From the NCBI GenBank assembly GCA_031292615.1, contig JARLGT010000091.1, positions 1 to 35,253 on the forward strand: a DNA stretch of 35,253 nucleotides, given 5' to 3'. The notes below the pieces were generated by a model, which saw only the letters and a program-made list of their open reading frames with translations, did no database searches and was not told where the DNA came from. The translations under genes were made by a program, and so were the position numbers. Shown piece by piece: positions 6,564-17,141 of the stretch (positions within the stretch are counted from its first letter, which is position 1; the number at the start of each line of letters is the position of its first letter). This DNA comes from Coriobacteriia bacterium (GTDB taxonomy: Bacteria; Actinomycetota; Coriobacteriia; Anaerosomatales; JAAXUF01).

Positions 6564-8167
6564 GCCGGCGGCGCCTCGGCAAGCAGCTGGTCGGGCCGGA
6601 GATTGAGGAAGTCTGCCTTGGATGCCAGCAGCATCTCGATGGCTGGGTCGATCGCCCCCATGATCCCGAAGACGCGCATGCGCGCCCCGAGCAGATCCAT
6701 GTACGTCACGTAGGGGTAGTCGGTTCCGCTGAACGTGCCATCGATGTTTCGCTGGTAGAACAGGTCGTGGTTCGCGCGAATCCACCCCGGGGCCGTGTCG
6801 TCGATGCCCGCGCGAATCTGCTCGGCGAGGTCGACGTAGCGGTGATCGGCGGTTCGGACGTACATGTCGTAGAGGTAGTTCATCTCCCCGAGCGCGTGGT
6901 TCATCGACGTGTGGACCTTGAGCTTGCCGGACGCGTCGTAGTAGTCGGCAAACAGGATGCCGTGCTGCGTGCGCACCACCGCTCCGCTGGCGGCCAGTCC
7001 GTTGAGGTATTTGGCATAGTTGTCTGCCCATCGAGTGCATTCGGCGACAGCCACCACGCCCTGGCTGCCCAGCGCTTCAGCGATCGAGAGGGAGAGCTCG
7101 GAGAGGTGTTCGTTGTGCCGCGTGTCGACGTAGGGAGCCACGATCCCCGACTCATCTTTAACCCAGGTGCTCGTGTAGTCGGTGCGCCACAATCCGTCCT
7201 TGGAGCGGAAGGCACCCAGCGTATACAGGTCGTTTGCGAGCAGATCGCCGAAGAGCGCCGAGCCGGTCCCCCTGTAGGCGGTCAGGGTCTCGCCGCCGTT
7301 CATATCGAGGAGCGACCGGATGTAGCCGAGCTTGGTTTCGGGCTCGATCGAGTAAGGCGCTTTGTAATAGGAGCCCAAAGGATCGAGCCAGCGCCACTCG
7401 TCACGCGTCACGTGGCCAATGCTGTACACGCCCACGGTCGAGTCGGTGATTGGCGCTTTGGAGGCGATGAAGTAGCGTTGCGAGTGCTGGCGTCCGCTCG
7501 CATCAAGCCCAAGGTTGACCGTCGCAAGCGTGTCGGCGCCACCCTGCGCGATGGTCATCGTCGGGCTCTCGGAGATGAGTTCGCGCACCGTACTCAGACC
7601 GCCGCCGGGGTAGCTCTTGGTCAGGATGTCGTAGCGGTACGCCTTGCTCAGGAACAACGGGGCATCCGACGCCGCGCCCAGCGAAAAGTCCACCCAACCG
7701 ATCGGCCCTGTCGTGTGGTCGACGCCTTGGACCTTGTTTGGGGCGAGATTGGGCTGCAAATGCAGGTCGTGCAACACCGCAGTTTCAGACGCGCTCGAGA
7801 TCGCGAGGTTGACCGAGGGCGTTGAGTCTTTGGCCGCCAGATCGGCGAAGAGCATCTTGCTTCCGCTTGGCAGGGTTCGCAGCGTCAGCGTGAGCAAGCC
7901 CTTGGGGCTCTTGAGCGCACCCAGAGTGTAGGTCATCGTGTCCTGCGTGACGTTGAGCGTGCGCGCCGTCGCGACGGAGGACTGCAGACGAACCGCGAGC
8001 CCGCCCGCCGAGATGGTCATGACATGCGTGGGGCCCAAGGCCAGGGTCGCATTCGTCGCGACCACGCTTGGGGCGGGCGCTGCTCCTGCCAGCGCGGGCT
8101 GCAGCAGCCCGGCGGCGAGCACCGCAATGAGCGCGCATGCGTGCGAAAGACGTGTGTACGGCGGCAA
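6371..8167 (-). CDS. Secreted protein of unknown function, alpha/alpha-barrel-like C-terminal half
   Basis: A 598-residue predicted exported protein. The TTG start at 8167 is favoured: GAGGA precedes it, a hydrophobic signal segment follows (about 10-30, ending ALAGAA), and a TAAAAT -10-like site lies just upstream. In-frame ATGs at 8209 and 8224 lie upstream of that -10. Residues 30-290 are Ser/Thr-rich and beta-like. Residues about 300-520 are helical with aromatic/His patterns (DTRHNEHLSELSLSIAEAL, SMNHALGEMNYLYDMYV), suggesting an alpha/alpha toroid as in sugar epimerases and glycan lyases. That similarity is structural impression only. The last 64 residues are read antisense to the SdpI-like gene, are low in complexity and are probably not functional. 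Confidence 0.7.
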   Translation of the reverse strand: MPPYTRLSHACALIAVLAAGLLQPALAGAAPAPSVVATNATLALGPTHVMTISAGGLAVRLQSSVATARTLNVTQDTMTYTLGALKSPKGLLTLTLRTLPSGSKMLFADLAAKDSTPSVNLAISSASETAVLHDLHLQPNLAPNKVQGVDHTTGPIGWVDFSLGAASDAPLFLSKAYRYDILTKSYPGGGLSTVRELISESPTMTIAQGGADTLATVNLGLDASGRQHSQRYFIASKAPITDSTVGVYSIGHVTRDEWRWLDPLGSYYKAPYSIEPETKLGYIRSLLDMNGGETLTAYRGTGSALFGDLLANDLYTLGAFRSKDGLWRTDYTSTWVKDESGIVAPYVDTRHNEHLSELSLSIAEALGSQGVVAVAECTRWADNYAKYLNGLAASGAVVRTQHGILFADYYDASGKLKVHTSMNHALGEMNYLYDMYVRTADHRYVDLAEQIRAGIDDTAPGWIRANHDLFYQRNIDGTFSGTDYPYVTYMDLLGARMRVFGIMGAIDPAIEMLLASKADFLNLRPDQLLAEAPPAQSGPSGLPQAMHSELPGAFSAPQAGQSLSMCAALASPGCSNGTGSASISSARGPGSGGSISSG

Positions 8168-8196
8168 GGCATCCTCGGATCGGCCCGAGTATTTTA

Positions 8197-8212
8197 CCGA
8201 TGTTAACATCGG
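8197..8212. promoter_or_regulatory. Perfect 16-bp palindrome in the spacer of the - strand promoter
   Basis: CCGATGTTAACATCGG is a perfect palindrome. It abuts a TAAAAT -10-like hexamer on the - strand (8191-8196), so it occupies the -10/-35 spacer of the secreted-protein gene. No consensus -35 is visible. This is a likely operator for an unidentified dimeric regulator. The trp promoter on the + strand starts 77 bases away. Confidence 0.55.
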
Positions 8213-8288
8213 CCCGGTTTCCATCGGTGGAGAGCGCGTGGAGGCGCCTGACCAGACGACCAGGCACCACTCTTCCGGCGCTAGGGGC

Positions 8289-8319
8289 TTGACAGCTCCC
8301 CGCCCCGGCGGGATAGACT
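8289..8319 (+). promoter_or_regulatory. Promoter of the trp operon
   Basis: A perfect -35 TTGACA (8289-8294) and a -10-like TAGACT (8314-8319) are separated by 19 bases, slightly long. Transcription would begin near 8326, just upstream of the T-box leader. Confidence 0.6.
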
Positions 8320-8344
8320 GCTCGGAACCGAACAGGCGCGCCTG

Positions 8345-8628
8345 TGACGGGGAAGAGTACTTCGGTTGAAGCGCTTTGCAGAGAGTCGGGGATGGTGAAA
8401 CCTCGACGCGTGACACCGGAGGAATGGGCCCCTGAGGCACTCGCACAAAGGCTGTACGTGGCCGATTAGTGCGGGCGGATCCCCACCGATACAAGGGGCA
8501 GGGTATGAAGGTGGAACCTCACCGAGTGCCCGTTAGACCAAAGTGGGCTTGTCGCGAGAGCGATAGAGTCAACAAGGGTGGTACCGCGAGAGTAAAGCTC
8601 TCGTCCCTTGGCGGACGAGGGCTTTTTG
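8345..8628 (+). ncRNA. T-box riboswitch, Trp specific, transcription-terminating type
   Basis: A full T-box leader precedes trpE. The AGTA motif of stem I is at 8356-8359. The AG-bulge/distal-loop signature AGAGAGTCGGGGATGGTG spans 8380-8397. The specifier codon TGG (8425-8427), followed by a purine, matches tRNA-Trp. The T-box proper, AGGGTGGTACCGCG, is at 8575-8588; its TGGT pairs with the ACCA end of uncharged tRNA. It ends in an intrinsic terminator. Uncharged tRNA-Trp would stabilise the antiterminator and switch on the operon. The rest of the 528-base gap (8168-8695) holds the palindrome, the two promoters and about 65 bases of unassigned leader before trpE. Confidence 0.93.
8594..8628 (+). 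terminator. Regulated terminator of the Trp T-box
   Basis: A 13-bp stem (8594-8606 pairing with 8613-8625, one G-T wobble) with a 6-base loop runs into TTTTT (8623-8627). The antiterminator, built around the T-box sequence at 8575-8588, would compete with it. Confidence 0.88.
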
Positions 8629-8695
8629 TATTCCGGGACCGAGTTACAGCGCGTCGGTGAGGTCGGCTACCCGCGACCGAGAGGCAGGATGAAAG

Positions 8696-10185
8696 ATGAT
8701 ACTTCCGAGCAGAGACGAGTTCGTACGTCTCGCCGCAGACCACGATGTGGTCCCCGTGGCGCGCGAGGTCTACGCCGACCTCGCCACGCCCATCAGCGCG
8801 TTCATGGCGCTTGCCAAAGGTGCCGAGCACGCGTTCCTACTCGAGAGCGTCATCGGCGGTGAGCGCTTGGGCCGCTACAGCTTCCTTGGAATCGGCGACC
8901 GCCAAGTCATCAGTGGGCGCGGCAACGAGGTCGTCGTCGAAAACGGCGGCGTGAGCGGCGAGTACGCAGACGACCCGCTACGGGTGGTCGCTCGCGAGCT
9001 TGCCGCCGGCAGCGTGGCGCGCGTGCCGGGGCTGCCGTTGTTCGTGGGAGGCGCCGTAGGCTACGTGGGGTACGAGACGGCCTCGACCTTCGAGAAGGTG
9101 CCGCGGCACGACAACGACATCCTCGGCGTGCCGGACTTCACGTTCATGATGGCCGACATCGTCGTGGCGTTCGATCACGCCCGCCGAGTTATGCAGGTCA
9201 TCGCGCCGGTCCGCCCGGGCGGGGCTCCCGACATCGCCTACGATGCGGCCCTGGCGCGCATCAACAGCTACCTCAAGCGCATCGACGAGGGCCCGCGCGG
9301 CGCCGAGCTGGGCGCGTACGGCGTACAGGTCCCGGTGCCATTCGAGGCGCACACCACCCGCGAGCAGTACATGGCGCAGGTCGAAGCGGCCAAGGAGCAC
9401 ATCGCTGCGGGCGACATCTTCCAGGTGGTGCTTTCGCAGCGCTACTCAGCACCGTTTGAGGGTGACGGGCTCGATCTCTACCGCGTGCTTCGTGCCGTCA
9501 ACCCGTCGCCGTACATGTTCTACGTGCGAACCCGCGACGTGACGCTCGTGGGCTCGAGCCCGGAGCCTCTCGTGCGCGTCGAGGGCGACCAGGTGCTCAC
9601 GCGTCCGCTTGCCGGCACGCGACCGCGCGGTCTGACCGCCGCCGAGGACGGCCGTCTGCGCGCCGACCTGCTGGCCGACGAGAAGGAGCGCGCCGAGCAC
9701 GTCATGCTCGTCGACTTGGGCCGCAACGACCTGGGCCGCGTGAGCGAGTCGGGTTCGGTGAGCGTCGACGAGCTGATGGAGGTCGAGTACTACAGCCACG
9801 TCATGCACATCGTCAGCAACGTGACCGGCACGCTCGCCGAGGGCAAAGACGCGTTCGACGCGCTCGAGGCGACGTTCCCGGCCGGCACGGTGAGCGGCGC
9901 TCCCAAGGTGCGCGCGATGGAGATCATCCGCGAGCTGGAGCCCGAGGCACGCGGCCCCTACGCCGGGACGGTGGGCTACGTAGGACTCGATGGCGCGATG
10001 GACATGTGCATCACCATCCGCACCGTGGTGCTGGTCAACGGTCGCGCCTACGTACAGTCCGGCGCCGGCATCGTGATGGACTCCGATCCCGCGACGGAAT
10101 ACGAGGAGTGTATGCACAAGGCCCAAGCGCTGCACAAGGCGCTCGAACTCGCCGCCGGCATGAACGCCGAGGAGGTGGTGGGCCG

Positions 10186-10189
<4 letters not shown>
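8696..10189 (+). CDS. trpE: Anthranilate synthase component I
   Basis: A 497-residue enzyme that converts chorismate and ammonia to anthranilate, the first committed step of tryptophan synthesis. The N-terminal domain carries the LLES motif (48-51) of the tryptophan feedback site, so end-product inhibition is likely. The chorismate-binding domain shows GDIFQVVLSQR, AGTRPRG, DLGRNDLGRV, the FPAGTVSGAPK stretch and QSGAGIV. The ATG at 8696 follows CAGGA at suitable distance and begins about 68 bases after the T-box terminator. The stop overlaps the next gene as ATGA, coupling TrpE to its glutaminase partner. Confidence 0.97.
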
Positions 10190-11915
<1,726 letters not shown>

Positions 11916-11916
<1 letters not shown>

Positions 11917-12725
11917 TGGTGGCTAGCTTCCTTGAGGACATGATCGTGCGTCGAGAAGCCCGCATCGCTGCCGAGTATGGCGAGTTGTCGCCTGCCGACC
12001 GCGAGCGCCTCGCCTGTTGCGCGCGCCCGGTGCGTGACTTCGCCGCCGCGTTGCGCGAGCGCGTCGACATCGCCGTGATCGCCGAGGTCAAGAAGGCCTC
12101 GCCGAGCGTCGGTCCCATCGCCCCCGACTGCGAGGCGAGCAAGCAGGCGCTGCACTACCAGGACGGTGGTGCTGCGGCCATCAGCGTGCTCACCGAGCCG
12201 GAGAGCTTCGGTGGCAGCTTCGCGGACCTCTCGGACGTGGCCGACGCTGTCGACATCCCGGTGCTGTGCAAGGACTTCGTCGTCGACCCGGTCCAGCTGT
12301 TCGTCGCGCGCGGACACGGTGCCGACGCCATTCTGCTGATGGTCAGCGTGCTGGGCGAGCGCACCGCCGAGTACCTCGACATCGCGCAGACGCTCGGCCT
12401 GACCGCGCTCGTCGAGGTGATCACCTCGGCCGAGCTCGCCATCGCGCTGCGGGCCGGCGCGCGCGTCATCGCGATCAACAACCGCGATCTGCACTCGCTC
12501 AAGGTCGACCCCGAGGCCGCTCGGGCGCTCGTCGCCGAGGCCGCCGAGGCCGGCGCGATCGTGGTCGCCGCGAGCGGCACGAAGTCGCGTGCCGACGTGG
12601 CCGCGGCCGGACTTGCGGGCGCAGACGCGGTGCTTGTGGGCGAGGCACTGATGCGCGAGGCGTTTCCGGAAGACCTGCTTGAGGAGTTGACGGGTGTCGC
12701 CCGGCGCGCGCCCGTGACGGGATAG
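11916..12725 (+). CDS. trpC: Indole-3-glycerol phosphate synthase
   Basis: A 269-residue barrel enzyme that closes the indole ring from CdRP. Conserved catalytic positions are E57/K59 in AEVKKASPS, K119 in LCKDF, E167 in LVEVIT, and the INNRDL and AASGTKS phosphate loops. The GTG start shares one base with the preceding stop (TAGTG), and GGAGG (11901-11905) lies 10 bases upstream; the next codon is also GTG. It is a stand-alone TrpC, not fused to TrpF. Confidence 0.96.
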
Positions 12726-12808
12726 AGAGCACACGGCTGACCAACGAAAGAACCGTACGAACGCACCACCGCACGTGCCAGATAGCCGCAGTGAGAGGAG
12801 AGTCACCC

Positions 12809-14176
12809 ATGTCGGACAAGACGCGATTCGGACTCGACGAGACCAGGATTCCTGAGGCCTGGTACAACATCATTCCGGACCTGAAGAACCCGCCTGCGCC
12901 TCCGAAGGTGGTCACGCCGGATGGGACCGAACTCAATGGGGACCAGATCGGCGAGGTGATGGCCAAGCTGTTTCCGATGGAGTGCCTGAAGCAGGAGATG
13001 TCGCCGGACCGCTGGATCGACATTCCCGGCGCTGTGATCGACGTCTACAAGACGTATCGTCCATCACCACTGCTGCGCGCCAAGCAGCTCGAACGCGACC
13101 TCGGCCTGCCTGCGGGCGTCAAGATCTTCTACAAGTACGAGGGCGTCAGCCCCGCAGGCTCGCACAAGCCCAATACGGCCATCCCGCAGGCGTACTACAA
13201 CAAGCAGGAAGGCATCACCAAGATCTCGACCGAGACCGGCGCCGGCCAGTGGGGCAGCGCTCTGTCGATCGCGGGCGCGCTGTACGGCATCGATGTCGAG
13301 GTCTTCATGGTCGGCGTGAGCTACGACCAGAAGCCGTACCGCCGCATCCTCATGGAGACCTACGGTGGCACCGTTCACAAGTCTCCAAGCAACCTCACCG
13401 AGGCCGGCCGTCACGTGCTTGCCATGGACCCGGACTCCACCGGTTCGCTCGGTATCGCGATCTCCGAGGCCGTCGAGATCGCCATGAAGAACGACGACAC
13501 CCACTACGCACTCGGCAGCGTGCTCAACCACGTCTGTCTGCACCAGACCATCATCGGGCTGGAGGCTATCGAGCAGATGGCACTTGCCGAGGAAGAGCCT
13601 GATGTCGTCATCGCTTGCATCGGCGGTGGCTCGAACTTCGCCGGTATTGCGTTCCCGTACTACCATCGCAAGCTTGAGGGCAAGAGCAATGCGCGCCTCG
13701 TGGCAGTCGAGCCCAAGGCGTGCCCAACGTTGACCGCCGGTGACTACCGCTACGACCTCGGCGACGAGGCTGGCATGACCCCGCAGATGCTCATGTACAC
13801 GCTGGGCCACGACTTCGTCCCGGCCGGTATCCACGCCGGCGGCCTGCGCTACCACGGCGATTCGCCGCTTGTCAGTCAGCTCGTCCACGAGGGCGAGGCT
13901 GAGGGTGTCGCCGTCGACCAGACTGCGTGCTTCGCGGCCGCCGTGCAGTTCGCACGCGCCGAGGGGATCCTCCCGGCACCGGAGTCCAGCCACGCGATCC
14001 TTGCTGCGATCATGGAGGCTCAGGCCGCCCAGGCAGCCGGCGAGGACAAGGTCATCTTGTTCAACCTGTCTGGCCACGGGCACTTCGATCTGGCCGCGTA
14101 CGCTGCGTACAACGCCGGCGATCTTCAGGACTACGATTTCTCCGCTGGCGCGACGTTGTGCGGGGACGACCTGTAA
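12809..14176 (+). CDS. TrpB2-type tryptophan synthase beta chain
   Basis: A 455-residue PLP enzyme of the TrpB2 family. It is longer than canonical TrpB because of an N-terminal extension (first 75 or so residues, including RIPEAWYNIIPDL). The PLP lysine is K120 in SPAGSHKPNTA, and the phosphate-binding loop is CIGGGSNFAG. TrpB2 joins indole and serine but generally couples poorly to TrpA; it is common in archaea and thermophiles. The ATG follows AGAGGAGA at about 7 bases. An 83-base gap separates it from trpC and about 143 bases separate it from trpF, so it looks inserted among tightly packed trp genes. Canonical trpB is also present downstream. Confidence 0.92.
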   Translation: MSDKTRFGLDETRIPEAWYNIIPDLKNPPAPPKVVTPDGTELNGDQIGEVMAKLFPMECLKQEMSPDRWIDIPGAVIDVYKTYRPSPLLRAKQLERDLGLPAGVKIFYKYEGVSPAGSHKPNTAIPQAYYNKQEGITKISTETGAGQWGSALSIAGALYGIDVEVFMVGVSYDQKPYRRILMETYGGTVHKSPSNLTEAGRHVLAMDPDSTGSLGIAISEAVEIAMKNDDTHYALGSVLNHVCLHQTIIGLEAIEQMALAEEEPDVVIACIGGGSNFAGIAFPYYHRKLEGKSNARLVAVEPKACPTLTAGDYRYDLGDEAGMTPQMLMYTLGHDFVPAGIHAGGLRYHGDSPLVSQLVHEGEAEGVAVDQTACFAAAVQFARAEGILPAPESSHAILAAIMEAQAAQAAGEDKVILFNLSGHGHFDLAAYAAYNAGDLQDYDFSAGATLCGDDL

Positions 14177-14256
14177 GAATCGATTGTTCGATGGGAGGCC
14201 GGGGCGCCCGCGCTCACGTCCTCGCAGTGTCCATCGCAAGGCGATGAATACGGCTG

Positions 14257-14280
14257 CGGAGTGTTCGCTTGGGCACTCCG
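14257..14280. other. Small inverted repeat in the trpB2-trpF gap
   Basis: CGGAGTG and CACTCCG form a 7-bp stem around a 10-base loop. No T-tract follows, so it is not a standard terminator. It may shield the mRNA or attenuate readthrough between trpB2 and trpF. Confidence 0.3.
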
Positions 14281-14319
14281 GCTTCCCATCTACCGTTTGT
14301 CACGAGGAGACACCTCTAC

Positions 14320-14952
14320 ATGCATCGCACGCGCATCAAGATCTGCGGAATCACCAACACGCACGACGCGGCGCTGGCGGTTGCAGCTGGGGCCGATGCG
14401 GTCGGGGTGATCTTCGCTCCGTCTCCTCGGCAGGTGACGGTGGAGCAAGCGGTGGCTGCGCTCGCCGACGTGCCGCCACCGGTGGCGCGCGTGGGTGTGT
14501 TCGTCGACCCGTCGGCGGAGCAAGTGGCGCGAGCCGTGGAAGCGTGCGGTCTGACCGCGGTGCAGCTCAGCGGGCACGAATCGCCGGAAGTATGCGATTT
14601 GGTTCCAGTTCCGGTGCTCAAGGCTATCCACATTGGCACGGATTTCCCTCTAGAAATGGCGGAGCCCTACCGGGGCCACGCCGCCGCCCTTCTTCTCGAC
14701 ACACTCGTGCCAGGCAAAGCGGGCGGTACCTCGCAAGCATTCAACTGGCTTACCCTAGGCGTGCTTCCCGGCTGGGCTCCCTCGTTTATCGCAGGGGGGC
14801 TCAAGCCTGATAACATCGCAGCTTGTGTCGCTGCGCTGCGCCCCTTTGCGGTCGACGTCTCCTCGGGGGTTGAGGCGTCGCCGGGCATCAAAGATCCCGA
14901 CAAGATCGTTGCGTTTTGCGCTGCCGTGCGCGGCGCCGACCAGGAGGTCTGA
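14320..14952 (+). CDS. trpF: Phosphoribosylanthranilate isomerase
   Basis: A 210-residue barrel isomerase that converts PRA to CdRP. Catalytic residues are C9 in KICGIT and D127 in [24 protein letters not shown] and [14 protein letters not shown] form the phosphate site. The ATG at 14320 has GAGGAG (14304-14309) 10 bases upstream; the frame is open 17 codons further but with no better start. Its presence means HisA need not cover this step. Confidence 0.96.
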   Translation: MHRTRIKICGITNTHDAALAVAAGADAVGVIFAPSPRQVTVEQAVAALADVPPPVARVGVFVDPSAEQVARAVEACGLTAVQLSGHESPEVCDLVPVPVLKAIHIGTDFPLEMAEPYRGHAAALLLDTLVPGKAGGTSQAFNWLTLGVLPGWAPSFIAGGLKPDNIAACVAALRPFAVDVSSGVEASPGIKDPDKIVAFCAAVRGADQEV

Positions 14953-14956
14953 TCTG

Positions 14957-16183
14957 ATGAGCAAGCTGCTGCCTTCCGCTGACGACGTCTACACGGGTCC
15001 CGATGCCGCCGGCTTCTTCGGCGCCTATGGGGGTGCCTTCGTGCCCGAGACCGTTGTCCCGGCGCTGCAGGAGCTGACCGCCGCCTATGCCGAGGCGACC
15101 GCCGATCCTGCCTTCCGAGCCGAGCTCGACGTGCTGCTCGCCGACTACGTCGGCCGCGCGACGCCCCTCTACCGCGCCGACCGCCTGGCGGCGGCGGTCG
15201 GTCTTGGCGCCGTCTACCTCAAGCGCGAGGACCTGTGCCACACGGGTGCGCACAAGATCAACAACACGCTGGGTCAATGCCTGCTCGCCAAGCGCATGGG
15301 CAAGAAGCGCGTGATTGCCGAGACGGGCGCGGGACAGCACGGCGTGGCGACCGCCACCGCGGCCGCGCTGATGGATCTTGACTGCGCCGTGTTCATGGGC
15401 GTCGAGGATATCCGCCGCCAGTCGCTCAACGTCTACAAGATGCGGCTGCTGGGCGCCGAGGTCATCCCGGTCGAGGAAGGCACGGGCACGCTGGCCGATG
15501 CGGTCACAGCTGCTCTCCGCCGTTGGGTCGAGCGCGTCGAGGACACGTTCTACGTACTCGGAAGCGCTGTGGGCCCTCACCCGTATCCGATGATCGTGCG
15601 CGACTTCCAGCGCGTCATCGGCGACGAGATCATCGCGCAGATCGCCTCAAAGGACATCGATCGCGTCGACGCCGTCATCGCCTGCGTGGGTGGCGGCTCC
15701 AATGCGATCGGTACGTTCTATCCGTTCGTGGCCACCGTCCCTGCGAGCGAGCGCCCGCTGCTCGTTGGCGCCGAGGCCGCTGGGCTGGGCGTGGACACAG
15801 ACAAGACCGGCGCGTCGATGACCAAAGGTACGCCGGGCGTCATGCACGGCTTCTACAGCTACCTGCTTCAAGACGAGGCAGGTAACCCGCTTGAGGCCTA
15901 CAGCATCAGCGCCGGGCTCGACTACCCCGGCGTGGGCCCCGAGCACGCGTACTTCAAGGACGAAGGTATCGTGCGCTACGAGCCGGTCACGGACGCCGAG
16001 GCGCTGGCGGGCTTCGCGCAGCTCACCAAGCTCGAAGGCATCATCCCGGCCATCGAGTCGAGCCACGCGCTGGCACTGCTCCCGCGCTTGGCCTCCGAAC
16101 TTGGTCCTGACGCGGTCGTGATCGTCACTCTCTCCGGCCGAGGCGACAAGGACATCGACATCGTGCGAGAGGCCGGCCTGTGA
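14957..16183 (+). CDS. trpB: Tryptophan synthase beta chain (canonical TrpB1)
   Basis: A 408-residue PLP enzyme that makes tryptophan from indole and serine in complex with TrpA. K100 in HTGAHKINN binds PLP; E122 in AETGAGQHG is catalytic. GGGSNAIG binds the PLP phosphate. [13 protein letters not shown] and IESSHAL are typical of the TrpA-partnered form. The ATG at 14957 is 4 bases after the trpF stop, with GGAGG (14943-14947) ahead. The stop overlaps trpA as GTGA, as expected for a physical complex. Confidence 0.97.
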   Translation: MSKLLPSADDVYTGPDAAGFFGAYGGAFVPETVVPALQELTAAYAEATADPAFRAELDVLLADYVGRATPLYRADRLAAAVGLGAVYLKREDLCHTGAHKINNTLGQCLLAKRMGKKRVIAETGAGQHGVATATAAALMDLDCAVFMGVEDIRRQSLNVYKMRLLGAEVIPVEEGTGTLADAVTAALRRWVERVEDTFYVLGSAVGPHPYPMIVRDFQRVIGDEIIAQIASKDIDRVDAVIACVGGGSNAIGTFYPFVATVPASERPLLVGAEAAGLGVDTDKTGASMTKGTPGVMHGFYSYLLQDEAGNPLEAYSISAGLDYPGVGPEHAYFKDEGIVRYEPVTDAEALAGFAQLTKLEGIIPAIESSHALALLPRLASELGPDAVVIVTLSGRGDKDIDIVREAGL

Positions 16184-16965
16184 GCCGCCTGACCGAAGCG
16201 TTCGGCCAGGGTCACCCCGCACTGGTCGCCTACGTGATGGGCGGCTATCCCGATCGTGCGGGCTCGCTCGCGGCGCTGCACGCGCTGGCCGAGGCCGGCG
16301 CCGACGTCATCGAGCTGGGCATCCCGTATGCCGACCCGCTCGCCGACGGTCCGGTCATTCGCGATGCCGCCGATGTCGCTCGAGCCGCCGCTGGTGGCGC
16401 TTTCGGCCTCGCCGAGACTATCGAGCTCGCGCGCGACTTCATTGCCGAGGCGAGCCAGGGCGCTCCGCCGGTCGTGCTGATGGGTTATCTCAATCCGCTC
16501 ATGCGCATGGGGCTGCCTAGGGCTGCCGCCGCGATTCTCGACGCCGGCGTCAGTGGTGTGATCCTGCCCGACCTGCCGCCGGACATGGCTGGGCCGTGGC
16601 TGGCGACCTCGGCGGGTATCGACACGGTATTTCTGGCGGCGCCTACGTCCACACCGGAGCGGCTGGCCAAGGTGGGGGAGATGTCGCGCGGCTTCGTCTA
16701 CTGTGTCTCGACCACCGGTGTGACCGGTGAACGCACCGAGCTCTCATCCGAACTCGCCGAGCTGGTCGGCCGTGTGAAGGCCGCTACGGCCCTGCCGGTC
16801 GCCGTTGGTTTTGGAGTCTCAACGCCCGAACAAGCGGCCGCCGTGGCCCGTTTTGCCGATGGTGTCGTGGTCGGTAGTGCTATCGTGCGGCGACAGCGCG
16901 AAGTCGGGGAACTCCGGGGGTTTGTGGCCGAGTTGTCGGCTGCAGTGCGCAAACCGGCGTTGTAG
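16180..16965 (+). CDS. trpA: Tryptophan synthase alpha chain
   Basis: A 261-residue barrel protein that cleaves indole-3-glycerol phosphate to indole, which is channelled to TrpB. Catalytic E45 ([10 protein letters not shown]) and D56 (LADGP) are present, with LMGYLNP and [10 protein letters not shown] segments. The GTG start overlaps the trpB stop. It is the last gene of the operon; no clear terminator follows, so readthrough into the export genes is possible. Confidence 0.97.
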   Translation: MSRLTEAFGQGHPALVAYVMGGYPDRAGSLAALHALAEAGADVIELGIPYADPLADGPVIRDAADVARAAAGGAFGLAETIELARDFIAEASQGAPPVVLMGYLNPLMRMGLPRAAAAILDAGVSGVILPDLPPDMAGPWLATSAGIDTVFLAAPTSTPERLAKVGEMSRGFVYCVSTTGVTGERTELSSELAELVGRVKAATALPVAVGFGVSTPEQAAAVARFADGVVVGSAIVRRQREVGELRGFVAELSAAVRKPAL

Positions 16966-17084
16966 TCTACACAGGATGCACACACAGTGCTGTATCTCAT
17001 GTGGCACAATATTCGCGATTCGAAAGCTACGCACATCTAATGAATTCTGAACCACGATTTACAACCCGAGACGGCGGAGGATCG

Positions 17085-17141
17085 ATGAAGAACGCGTTCC
17101 AGTTCGCACGCGTGTACACCGAGAAGTGGTGTTCGCGATGA
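17085..17141 (+). CDS. 18-residue leader ORF coupled to the export adaptor gene
   Basis: An ATG at 17085 preceded by a strong ribosome-binding sequence (GGCGGAGG, 17073-17080) opens an 18-codon ORF, MKNAFQFARVYTEKWCSR. Its TGA overlaps the ATG of the adaptor gene (ATGA at 17138-17141). The adaptor start has no good ribosome-binding site of its own. Coupled translation through this leader is therefore likely. Whether the peptide itself has a role is unknown. The stretch 16966-17084 upstream shows no confident promoter. Confidence 0.5.
   Translation: MKNAFQFARVYTEKWCSR

Noticed and set aside
6527-7825. A long + strand ORF (432 codons) opposite the secreted-protein gene.
   Set aside because: It is a high-GC shadow frame: Arg/Val/His-biased with no motif, while the - strand gene has a signal peptide and folded-protein composition.
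8210-8494. Upstream extension of the - strand secreted protein to 8494.
   Set aside because: It would run through the trp promoter and T-box leader and put about 109 odd residues before the signal peptide. The TTG at 8167 explains the data better.
17002-17016. Sigma-54-like site TGGCACAATATTCGC upstream of the export cassette, with GG and GC correctly spaced.
   Set aside because: Sigma-54 is uncommon in Actinobacteria, no activator gene is seen nearby and one core base deviates. A single match of this kind can arise by chance.
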